Virus record (IMG/VR): IMGVR_UViG_3300035670_001334
Span: 1 to 22,328 of that record
DNA length: 22,328 bases
Direction: 5' to 3' (one strand)
Source: a virus
The stretch's first letter is position 1, and every line of letters starts with the position of its first letter. Of the stretch, positions 1 to 6,488 are shown piece after piece. The translations under genes were made by a program, and so were the position numbers. The notes below the pieces were generated by a model, which did not search any database, was not told the DNA's origin, and saw only the letters and a list, made by a program, of their open reading frames with translations.

Positions 1-124
1 CATCGCCGCACATGTCCCAGACGACATCCGGCGTGTCGCCAGCAGCAAGATCAGCCGGATACCCGTCCTCTGGGACCGCAACGTCCACCAGCTTCGGATC
101 GATAGGAGCGAACGAGTCAATCAC
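1..124 (-). CDS. Partial unknown protein, N-terminal 41 residues
   Basis: A reading frame opens with GTG at 124-122 and stays open to the window edge. The start overlaps the TGA stop of the upstream gene in a GTGA arrangement, the same coupling seen between its neighbours. A purine-rich GAGGGGGTGGGG stretch just upstream could serve as ribosome binding site. The visible peptide is acidic and rich in Asp, Pro and Val, with MIDSFAPIDPKLVD at the start and VVWDMCGD at the edge. There is no signal peptide or membrane segment in the part seen. I do not recognise a family. Position suggests another member of the run of small late genes at the end of the operon. Confidence 0.55.
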   Translation of the reverse strand, partial: MIDSFAPIDPKLVDVAVPEDGYPADLAAGDTPDVVWDMCGD

Positions 125-510
125 TTCCCCACCCCCTCAATCTGCTCGGCGGTCGGGTTCGCCACCACCCGCAGCACCTTGCCGCCCGCCATCACAACCA
201 GGCACGGCAACCCGGCCTTGCGTGCAGCCTCTAGCGGAAGGCGATACTGTTCCGGCACGTCGCCATCGCCCGATACGGTGTCATCCTCAAACAGAGTCGC
301 AAGCACGTTGCGGCGATTGAGCGTGTTCAACGCCGCACGGACTGCGGGAGATACGACGTGTTCGTCTTTCTCGAACACGTAGACAACGGCGTCCACCTCC
401 ACCGGCTTGACCACCGCAACCGGCAGCCAATCGCTAAATTGCGATACGTCCGGCACGCCGAACAGCACGAACAGACCGGCGGCGATTAGGACGAAAGGCT
501 TCACGCTCAC
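121..510 (-). CDS. Membrane-anchored small protein, possibly thioredoxin-like fold
   Basis: The 129-residue product starts at GTG 510, whose GTGA overlaps the stop of the preceding gene. Residues 5-20 form an uncleaved-looking hydrophobic segment (FVLIAAGLFVLFGV), so the protein is probably anchored with its body outside the cytoplasm, or it carries a signal peptide. The rest alternates strands and helices: VDAVVYVFEKDE near residue 40, then LPCLVVMAGGKVLRVV near residue 101. This order, with a Pro just before a strand and then GGKVLR, resembles the second half of thioredoxin-like domains. The CXXC redox motif is absent, so a redox enzyme is unlikely. Fold assignment is inference. Its place among small post-tail genes makes a role in lysis or at the envelope possible but unproven. 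Confidence 0.6.
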   Translation of the reverse strand: MSVKPFVLIAAGLFVLFGVPDVSQFSDWLPVAVVKPVEVDAVVYVFEKDEHVVSPAVRAALNTLNRRNVLATLFEDDTVSGDGDVPEQYRLPLEAARKAGLPCLVVMAGGKVLRVVANPTAEQIEGVGK

Positions 511-755
511 TTGCCCTTGGATGGCGAAAGCATTTCCTGAACCAACGCACGGGCCAGGTCGGCAGCCTTGGATCGCCCAGCAGCATCAAGCCGCATGGAG
601 ATGTTGACGACGGTATGCACGTCGCCGTCAACGCTGGCAGCCTTGCCAAGCGACGGCAGCCGGAACGCTGGCAGCCTCTTCCAGCCTTCCCACAGGCCGT
701 AGCCGACAAGCCCGGCACCCACCGCAATCTGTGCTGCCGCTTCGAGGTCGATCAC
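507..755 (-). CDS. Small single-span membrane protein, unknown
   Basis: An 82-residue protein starts at GTG 755, overlapping the stop of the upstream gene by 4 bases. Residues 6-22 (AAAQIAVGAGLVGYGLW) form one likely transmembrane helix, followed by a basic stretch (EGWKRLPAFRLP). The C-terminal half (about 45-82) looks like a soluble amphipathic helix ending in SPSKGK. The size, single span and position between two other tiny coupled genes would suit a holin-like or spanin-like part of a lysis group. No family signature confirms this, and I would not assign a function. Confidence 0.6.
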   Translation of the reverse strand: MIDLEAAAQIAVGAGLVGYGLWEGWKRLPAFRLPSLGKAASVDGDVHTVVNISMRLDAAGRSKAADLARALVQEMLSPSKGK

Positions 756-1018
756 TTGTCGCCCTCCGGCATCATGTTCTGAATCTGGTCGATGACGTAC
801 TTCACGAAGTCCTCGCCTTGCGGCGTGCGGAGCATCGCCTCCAGCCGGGTGACAATGCCGTCATCCAGCTTGGTCTCGGACTTGCTTGCCAGGAACTCCA
901 CCGCATCCATGACCACAAGCACCTTCTTGTGCCCGTCGGGCTCGGCGGCGTACTGTTGCAGGATGGCGAGCATCGGCGACCACTCGCCAATGAGCCTGAG
1001 CTTGTCAAGGAAGTTCAT
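752..1018 (-). CDS. Small cytoplasmic phage protein, unknown
   Basis: An 88-residue protein starts at ATG 1018, with AAGGTG four bases upstream as ribosome binding site. It appears mostly helical and acidic (LDKLRLIGEWSPML, then TRLEAMLRTPQGEDFVKYV) with no membrane span or Cys. The stop overlaps the GTG of the next gene. It lies directly after a virion-like protein and before two small membrane-associated products. No family recognised. Confidence 0.65.
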   Translation of the reverse strand: MNFLDKLRLIGEWSPMLAILQQYAAEPDGHKKVLVVMDAVEFLASKSETKLDDGIVTRLEAMLRTPQGEDFVKYVIDQIQNMMPEGDK

Positions 1019-1032
1019 GTGTCACCTTGGGA

Positions 1033-1524
1033 CTAGGACGAATACGAACCCACGCCGATGATCGCGATGTCGATGCTCACGTCGGTTGACGTTGGGTTGT
1101 GAATCCGCAACGCCGAGCCGGCCCAATCGCTCACAGCGATGCCGGTCGTGTAGCTGCACATGTGGTACTCGCCACCGTACGGAACGCGGTGGCCGGTCAC
1201 GCCGGTTGCGTAGCCGACGAACAACTGAGCCCCGGTTGTCGCGGCAACCTTGACGAGAATCTCCTTGATGGAGGTAAACGCAACGAGGCCTGTCGACCCA
1301 AACGAACTGTATTCGATGCCGGCGAAGTCCAGCTCAAGCGTTGCCGTTCCGGTAACGGTGTGAGTGTTCGTGTAGCCTGCGGTCGCTTGATCCGGCCCGG
1401 TGCCGTTGGTGATCGTGCGAGAGGTGCTGATAGTGGCACCGCGACTGACAGTGCCTACCGCTTGCGTGTCGGTGAGCGTCCACGAAAGCCGGGTCGATCC
1501 GCTTGCGGTCAGACTATTTGCCAT
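1033..1524 (-). CDS. Beta-rich Ser/Thr/Gly protein, putative virion component
   Basis: A 163-residue protein starts at ATG 1524, overlapping the end of the previous small gene by 11 bases. It is rich in Thr, Ser, Gly and Val in alternating patterns (GTATLELDFAGIEY, then STDVSIDIAIIGVG at the end), typical of all-beta tail or decoration proteins. No catalytic motif, signal peptide or membrane helix is visible. A minor tail or fibre-tip structural role is inferred from composition and location only. It shares the general style of the 108-residue protein at 15270-15596, without obvious alignment. Confidence 0.6.
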   Translation of the reverse strand: MANSLTASGSTRLSWTLTDTQAVGTVSRGATISTSRTITNGTGPDQATAGYTNTHTVTGTATLELDFAGIEYSSFGSTGLVAFTSIKEILVKVAATTGAQLFVGYATGVTGHRVPYGGEYHMCSYTTGIAVSDWAGSALRIHNPTSTDVSIDIAIIGVGSYSS

Positions 1525-1735
1525 CTTGCTTTTGCTCCTCGATCAGTTGGGCGATGGTGACACCACGTAGCCAAGCCTCGTATTCCTGCTCGGTTGACGG
1601 TCGGCTCGTGATGCAACCGATGCCGTGCGAATGTCGGCCGTGAACGTGTGGGTGGATGCCGCTTGTGGCTGGCGTTGAAAGCGGATCGCGGCCGAACTTC
1701 GACCGCCGATAGACGCCTTCCGACTGCTGGTACAC
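1514..1735 (-). CDS. Small His-rich protein, unknown
   Basis: I place the start at GTG 1735, not at longer in-frame starts that would run into the upstream kinase gene, because AAGGAG sits eight bases before this GTG. The product is 73 residues. The middle holds a compact His cluster with a Cys (HPHVHGRHSHGIGC, about residues 28-41), suggesting metal binding. The C-terminus is a helix (EYEAWLRGVTIAQLIEEQK). I know no family with this pattern. It sits between the dNMP kinase and a virion-like protein. Confidence 0.5.
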   Translation of the reverse strand: MYQQSEGVYRRSKFGRDPLSTPATSGIHPHVHGRHSHGIGCITSRPSTEQEYEAWLRGVTIAQLIEEQKQDGK

Positions 1736-1752
1736 TGGCGGTCTCCTTACCG

Positions 1753-2331
1753 TTATTCTATACGGGCGTTCAGTGGTGCCCGGCCGGTGGCAAACGCCTC
1801 CCACGCAGCCTCGATTTCCTGCCGCAAGTCATCGACGGTGCCGATGTTGTCGATCACCCGATCGCACCGGTCGGCCGTGAGAAGCTGGTCCGAAACGTGT
1901 TCGCCTGCCGACAGGCCCGGCCGCTCGATCCACCACACTTCGCCGCCACGCTCGCGGATCGCGGCAACCTCGTTGCCGAACCGGGTGCCGCAGATGGTGA
2001 ACCGGCGGCAACCGGTGCTTTCCCGCAGCAACCGAATACGGTCCATCGTGAGTTGGACCCACAAGTCGTAGTGGATCATCTCCCGGCCCCATTCGGTGCC
2101 GAGCGTCCGCAGCAGATGCCGCGGCGACAAGTCCATGCCTGCCACGCGGATCGTGGCGTCCTTGCATCGACGGTCGCGGAGGATGGCTTCCTCGACGCCA
2201 AGGATGGCGGCGATGCCGCGGTACACCGCATCGCTCCATTGGAGATGCGTTGCACCGGGAACCATGCTGGCGGCCAGCGTCTTGCCGGCTCCGATGTGGC
2301 CGGCAAGGCCGATGATGCTTGTGCGGGTCAT
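1753..2331 (-). CDS. Deoxynucleoside monophosphate kinase (phage type)
   Basis: A 192-residue P-loop kinase. The Walker A motif GHIGAGKT is at residues 11-18. Downstream are RHLLRTLGTEWGREMI (about 92), VWWIERPG (about 133) and DRVIDNIGTVDDLRQEI (about 156), the layout of phage dNMP kinases related to T4 gp1 that phosphorylate dNMPs to dNDPs for phage DNA synthesis. ATG 2331 is preferred over an upstream TTG because it gives a 4-base ATGA overlap with the phosphoesterase gene and has GGAAGGTGAG just upstream. The nucleotide specificity cannot be read from sequence. A nucleotide-metabolism gene transcribed after the tail genes is slightly unusual. Confidence 0.8.
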   Translation of the reverse strand: MTRTSIIGLAGHIGAGKTLAASMVPGATHLQWSDAVYRGIAAILGVEEAILRDRRCKDATIRVAGMDLSPRHLLRTLGTEWGREMIHYDLWVQLTMDRIRLLRESTGCRRFTICGTRFGNEVAAIRERGGEVWWIERPGLSAGEHVSDQLLTADRCDRVIDNIGTVDDLRQEIEAAWEAFATGRAPLNARIE

Positions 2332-3329
2332 GACGATCTCACCTTCCAATTGGCTGATATGCGGAAGTTCTCAATCCCGAACTCGCCATCGCTTTCGACG
2401 GTCGCCATTGCAAAGCCGTGGTTCCAGCGATTGATGCGTGCGTACTCTGGCGTCAGGTCACAAAGGCAGCCGGTTGACCAGCACGCCGTCTCGTCGTGCC
2501 ACATGTCGGCCTCGGCATGAGCACTCGTGCGGTGCGAGTGTCCCACCAGCACGGTGTGCAGCGTCCGCATGAACGCACCGCGAGCAGGGTTCACTGGAGC
2601 GGCGATGCCGTTTGGCAGCTCGTGACCGTGCAGCACCGGCAGCTTGCCAAGCAGCACCGGTCGCTTGTCCTCAACCATCTCGATGCCGTGGTCACGCAAG
2701 TCCAACCACGCCTGCAACGACATGCGGGCTTCCTTGGACAACTCCGGCGCGTGCTGCCAGATGTAGTGCTGCCAGCGTTCCTCGTGGTTGCCAGCCTTGT
2801 AGACAATCGGAATCTTCGGGAGCTGTTGCCGCAGCCACCCAAGGAACTCACGGCACGATGTCAACTCGCCTGAGAAGTCCCGCTGCCGTGGGTCTTTCAT
2901 GTGCCGGCTGATGGAATAGAAGTCAGCCATGTCGCCGTTGACGAGAACAGCGTCTACCTTGGCTTTCTTGAGGTAGCCGACCGACGCCAGCACGGCGTTC
3001 TCCGAGTGGTACGGAATATGAACGTCGGAAATGATGCCGATGCGTCCGGCTACGCCGAGGTCGTACGGGGTCCACGGCTCTGCTATCGACGTGGGGAGGT
3101 TGTAGACGACGCCCGCCTGGCGTGGCTCGCGCGGCGTCTTGTCCTTGTATTCCTTGCGAGCCTTGACGCCTGCAGTGCCAAGGAAGCCACGCACGCGGCG
3201 GCGAGCGGCTTCTAGCGTGATGGCGTTGCGTGTCTCCTTCACAACCATCCTGGCAATGCCTCGTGCAGGGTGGTCCGGGTGCTTTTGCACAAGCCTCTTG
3301 ACGATTGATGTGATTGCGTCACGCGCCAT
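2328..3329 (-). CDS. Calcineurin-like metallophosphoesterase
   Basis: A 333-residue protein with the full set of metallophosphoesterase metal-site motifs: DVH (about 102-104), NGD (131-133), GNHE (180-183), HGHE (234-237) and GHSH (263-266). These bind two metal ions for phosphomono- or diester hydrolysis, so the enzyme is probably active. About 75 N-terminal residues are basic and helical, possibly nucleic acid-binding. ATG 3329 is chosen because GGGAG lies eight bases upstream; it overlaps the peptidase gene by 11 bases. The substrate is unknown: DNA ends, a nucleotide or a protein are all possible. The neighbouring dNMP kinase points weakly to nucleic acid metabolism. Confidence 0.85.
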   Translation of the reverse strand: MARDAITSIVKRLVQKHPDHPARGIARMVVKETRNAITLEAARRRVRGFLGTAGVKARKEYKDKTPREPRQAGVVYNLPTSIAEPWTPYDLGVAGRIGIISDVHIPYHSENAVLASVGYLKKAKVDAVLVNGDMADFYSISRHMKDPRQRDFSGELTSCREFLGWLRQQLPKIPIVYKAGNHEERWQHYIWQHAPELSKEARMSLQAWLDLRDHGIEMVEDKRPVLLGKLPVLHGHELPNGIAAPVNPARGAFMRTLHTVLVGHSHRTSAHAEADMWHDETACWSTGCLCDLTPEYARINRWNHGFAMATVESDGEFGIENFRISANWKVRSS

Positions 3330-3603
3330 TCGCTTGCTCCCGGTACTTGAGAATCCGATGGATAACCGACGCAGCAACTCGCCCGGCCTCGGTCACACAC
3401 TCCTCGGAGGCGTGTTCGCCCATCGTTGCGTGAACAATCTCGTGGACGATCGTGTCAACTTTGGCCTGGCCCTTGAGCCTGCTGTCGATGTGGATGAGCC
3501 GCTTGTCCCAATCGCACCACCCAGCAGCACCGCCGCGTAGCTTCGTGAAGCGGATCGTCCACCGCCGCTTGTGGATCGTTACGTGATGGTCTTTTGGTGG
3601 CAC
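3319..3603 (-). CDS. SprT-like zinc metallopeptidase domain protein
   Basis: The start is GTG 3603, supported by a GGAGG eight bases upstream. An upstream TTG would overlap the preceding gene by more than 100 bases. The product is 94 residues. It carries the zincin motif VHEIVHATMGEHASEE (about residues 53-68): HEIVH supplies two His ligands and the Glu base, and a downstream Glu could be the third ligand, as in SprT/WSS1-type or related minimal peptidases. N-terminal strands (RRWTIRF, LIHIDSRL) fit the SprT-like fold, which is normally larger, so this is a minimal form. The target is unknown; processing of a virion protein or of DNA-bound proteins is possible. Confidence 0.75.
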   Translation of the reverse strand: MPPKDHHVTIHKRRWTIRFTKLRGGAAGWCDWDKRLIHIDSRLKGQAKVDTIVHEIVHATMGEHASEECVTEAGRVAASVIHRILKYREQANGA

Positions 3604-4073
3604 GGGTCCGCCTCCGGTTGCGGCGGAATTGAACGTGAATCGGCTTCGTTGGGAAGAGGGATTGCGGACCACTTTCCCTCGGGGCAGGACTCGCTGGCCC
3701 AAGACAACTTAGAAACGAGGGCAAGGTTTTTGCTGATCTTGCAGCCGCACTTCTGGTGCGAGCAGTGATGATCCACGTAGAGCGGGCATTGTTCGCAAAT
3801 TGCGAACCGGGCCTCGACCTCTGCTGGCGTGCACTGCCGGCCACGATCGGCGATGTGCCGCATGGCGGCCTTGGCGAAGTTGGCGGCCTTGCGGGCGAGC
3901 GATGGCGGCGAGAAGCCCAGCCTTGCCTCCCGCGGGTATGCCGGGTGGTCAACGTCCACTGCTATGGTCGTGCCGTCGTCGCTTGTGATGCACGCGGCGA
4001 CCTCATTGAGCGTGTAGCCACGCCTCGCCATCTTCGCCACGAACACCTTGCGGCTCCCGGCGATCACGGCCAT
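3579..4073 (-). CDS. Cys-cluster (putative zinc-binding) phage protein
   Basis: A 164-residue protein. The N-terminal third contains GYTLNEVAACI and DVDHPAYPRE. A Cys cluster follows: C93, C96, C104, C109, C111 and C130, ending in the motif SCPEGKW (129-135). Cys clusters closing with CPxGKW recur in phage late genes and look like a structural zinc site; I know of no proven function. ATG 4073 overlaps the Cys-rich tail gene by 10 bases. An internal ATG at 4031 is an alternative start, and neither has a perfect ribosome binding site. The gene overlaps the start of the SprT-like gene by 25 bases. A tail-associated or assembly role is inferred from position. Confidence 0.65.
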   Translation of the reverse strand: MAVIAGSRKVFVAKMARRGYTLNEVAACITSDDGTTIAVDVDHPAYPREARLGFSPPSLARKAANFAKAAMRHIADRGRQCTPAEVEARFAICEQCPLYVDHHCSHQKCGCKISKNLALVSKLSWASESCPEGKWSAIPLPNEADSRSIPPQPEADPCHQKTIT

Positions 4074-4753
4074 GGGTCACCGCTGCAAGGGTCGTTGGGG
4101 TCATAGGTGCCGTCCTCGTACCATGTGCCTGGGTTGATATCGTCGCCGTTCGTCTCGCAATAGAACTGGGTTATCTGTTCTCCGATTGACACGCCATCGA
4201 CACAGCAGACACCACGCGGCGGATCTGGGCATATGACCAGGTCATATGGCCCGCCAGTGCCATTGTTGAATCCTGCCTCAAAATAGCCTTCGATTGTTGC
4301 AGGCCCAAACCCCAAGACCGGATCGGTCAAGTAGCCGTCCGGGTCGTGAACCTGAATGCTCGTTGGGCAGCAGTCGCTGCCAAGAAATATTTCAACCAGT
4401 GCCGTGCCGATAGTCATGAGGATCGACCGGCTTGTTGTAGTAAGGTGCTGGTGTTCAGCAGGCTCGCCGTCAACGTGGTAGTAGTCAATATAGTACGAGG
4501 ATACGCACGTAGAACCTACGTCGATAGGCACGTTGAATAGCGACGAAGAAATCCATGTGCCCTGGATGCCAATAGGGATTGTTGCCGGGTAGCCTTGACC
4601 GGCAACGATGCCGGCCGTGATGTAGGCACAACATTGCGTGCTGTAGTGATTTTCAGTGATGACTGCGCCGAGCGGGATGTACGTTATGCAATTGCAGCAG
4701 TCCCCGCAGGCATCGCAATGGCACGAACACGCACCGAATAGGAAGCCACCCAT
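4064..4753 (-). CDS. Cysteine-rich putative tail/baseplate protein
   Basis: The 229-residue product starts at ATG 4753 in a TAATG overlap with the upstream gene, suggesting termination-reinitiation. The N-terminus is extremely Cys-rich: C9, C11, C13, C16, C19, C20, C22, C41 and C42. The middle (45-180) is beta-rich and acidic, like tail proteins. The last 40 residues run GVCCVDGVSIG, then FYCETNG, NPGTWYEDG and DPCSGDP, a CC-x-DG...C...G-x-W...C pattern resembling a repeat common in planctomycete extracellular proteins. A structural role stabilised by disulfides or metal is inferred. No signal peptide is evident, so export would be only as part of the virion or after lysis. Confidence 0.65.
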   Translation of the reverse strand: MGGFLFGACSCHCDACGDCCNCITYIPLGAVITENHYSTQCCAYITAGIVAGQGYPATIPIGIQGTWISSSLFNVPIDVGSTCVSSYYIDYYHVDGEPAEHQHLTTTSRSILMTIGTALVEIFLGSDCCPTSIQVHDPDGYLTDPVLGFGPATIEGYFEAGFNNGTGGPYDLVICPDPPRGVCCVDGVSIGEQITQFYCETNGDDINPGTWYEDGTYDPNDPCSGDPWP

Positions 4754-5508
4754 TACGGCAAGCACTCCGCGGCGATGAGGAACCACTTCGGCCCGAACTT
4801 GTGGCACGCCACCCGGGCATAACCGGTCGCTATCGTCACATCCGCGAACCAGTTGCTCGCCTCAAAGATGCCAGTCGCCAACGCCGTTCCGTTCTCGTCA
4901 ATCGGCTCCACCGATCCGGTCGTGTCCTTTGCCCACGCCCCGGACGCTCCACCGGTCACGCGGCCAAGCCGGAACGACTCATCGTCATTGCCAAGCCGCA
5001 CGTAACCCCACTTCCCACCGCCGGTGCCGCTTTCCTTCCACAGGATGAACGCCGGCCCCGCCACGGCTGTCTGCAATTCCGTGATGTCGCCGTCTTTCGC
5101 TTTTGCGTACCTGTGGTCCGCGTCTATGACGTTTAGCTTGACAGGCGTGACGCCTGCCACTGCCCCCATTGCATAGGCACCGGTGGCACATGGTGCCGCC
5201 AGTACGCAGAAACCAGCACCGGTATCTTCGTCAGGCTCGGTGCCAATAAAAACCGGCACCGCTGAGAATTGCCCGCCGGCCCCGCCGGTAGGCGAGATGA
5301 TTGCGTTGCCGATCTTCAACACTGAGTAAATGTCGGCCAAGCCCGTCGTGTCGTTGCGGACGGCGACCCGAAAGTTGAGCAAGGCATCTGCGGCCTGGGC
5401 TCCGCCGAAGTCCGCACGCGGAGAGACGACATCCATCGTGCGGTTCCACGCCGCCGCATGGATGGTCAGCCTCTCGCCAGGTGCCACGCGGCGAAATGGA
5501 TCGCTCAT
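4753..5508 (-). CDS. Putative distal tail/baseplate structural protein
   Basis: A 251-residue protein starts at ATG 5508 in a TAATG overlap with the upstream gene. The N-terminus (MSDPFRRVAPGERLTIHAAAWN) is followed by beta-rich, Gly/Ala-rich sequence, including NVIDADHRYAKAKDGDITE near residue 125 and WGYVRLGNDDESF. There are no enzymatic motifs or membrane helices. I have seen similar N-termini annotated only as hypothetical phage proteins. Third after the tape measure, it probably belongs to the tail tip or fibre region. Exact role unknown. Confidence 0.65.
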   Translation of the reverse strand: MSDPFRRVAPGERLTIHAAAWNRTMDVVSPRADFGGAQAADALLNFRVAVRNDTTGLADIYSVLKIGNAIISPTGGAGGQFSAVPVFIGTEPDEDTGAGFCVLAAPCATGAYAMGAVAGVTPVKLNVIDADHRYAKAKDGDITELQTAVAGPAFILWKESGTGGGKWGYVRLGNDDESFRLGRVTGGASGAWAKDTTGSVEPIDENGTALATGIFEASNWFADVTIATGYARVACHKFGPKWFLIAAECLP

Positions 5509-6479
5509 TACGCCACCCCGAAGCCAGCCGATTGGAGCGGGTGCGTAAACTCATGCGTCGATAGGTAGAGGTTGCTCCACTCGCTGCCGATCTTCAGGTT
5601 TGCAAATGGCTTCCGCTCGATCACGCGGGCCACGTAGGCGAACTTCGGCTTGCGAATAAGGCTGTTACTTTCCACCTCGTTCTCGTACTCGACCCAGAGA
5701 TAATCCCAACCGTCCTTGAAAATGCCGGCAATCTCGCCGATGCCTACATCGGTCCGCCTTCTGCGAACGTCGAAGCGGAACGTGACCGGAACCATCGTTG
5801 CCGTTGCCGAGGCCTCCCACCTGGCCCCGCGGAACAAAACGGACCCTTGCTCGAAGCCCCGGAACGTGTCGGAGTTGACGGTGCAATTCATGTCCGAAAG
5901 CGTCTTGATGTACGGGTCGGCACCACCGCCGGCCCCGAACAGCAAATAGCTTGCCGGCATCATCCACGTCTCGGAGAACTGCATCGCCCCGACCGGAATG
6001 TCAACGCCGTTGACTTGGTTGCCACTTGTATTGATCGCACCGTAGGTAAGCGGTGCGGAACCAGTCGCTGCGTATCCTGTGACGTAGGCGTCTGGGTCGC
6101 CGGAGTCTGACCACGCTTGCGTCACATGCTCAGTGCCGTCCGTGAACTCAACCGAAACTGAGTGCGGAACGATCGTCGCCCCGTCGTCGTTCTCCACGGA
6201 CTCGCCATCGTCATACAGATCAATGCCAACATTGGCGTAATCCGCCGTCACCGCATACCAGCTGCCCGAGACCGGCCGAACGCTCAGATTGGTACGGCGG
6301 TGGCCGAAGTAAAGCGTCGGAGCCAGCGTCAAAGCCCGCTCCTCGGCAGCCGAATAGCCGCTCATGGAGTGAATCATCCACCGAAGCTCGGCACTCCTGG
6401 CGACGATTCCGCCGTCTCGCGATACCGAGCCTGACCCGGACTCGCGATGCTCGATGTCGTTCCTTGGCGTTTCGGCCAT
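5508..6479 (-). CDS. Putative distal tail or tail-tip protein
   Basis: A 323-residue protein starts at ATG 6479 with GAGGA about six bases upstream, ten bases after the tape-measure stop. It is beta-rich (LSVRPVSGSWYAVTADYANV near residue 65; VPVTFRFDVRRRRTDVG near 232). The C-terminal half includes GWDYLWVEYENE and KFAYVARVIERKPF. The gene directly after the tape measure in siphophages usually encodes the distal tail (Dit) or an equivalent hub component, and that is the basis of the call. I cannot recognise a Dit signature, so an adhesin or another tip protein is possible. Confidence 0.65.
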   Translation of the reverse strand: MAETPRNDIEHRESGSGSVSRDGGIVARSAELRWMIHSMSGYSAAEERALTLAPTLYFGHRRTNLSVRPVSGSWYAVTADYANVGIDLYDDGESVENDDGATIVPHSVSVEFTDGTEHVTQAWSDSGDPDAYVTGYAATGSAPLTYGAINTSGNQVNGVDIPVGAMQFSETWMMPASYLLFGAGGGADPYIKTLSDMNCTVNSDTFRGFEQGSVLFRGARWEASATATMVPVTFRFDVRRRRTDVGIGEIAGIFKDGWDYLWVEYENEVESNSLIRKPKFAYVARVIERKPFANLKIGSEWSNLYLSTHEFTHPLQSAGFGVA

Positions 6480-6488
6480 CTGATCCTC

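Noticed and set aside
1648-2520. Plus-strand open frame of 290 codons across the dNMP kinase
   Set aside because: It crosses the boundary between two real minus-strand genes and has no recognisable motif.
4715-4753. Lipoprotein-like signal at the start of the Cys-rich protein (LFGAC)
   Set aside because: There is no basic N-terminus and the hydrophobic stretch is only about six residues, far too short for a lipoprotein signal peptide.
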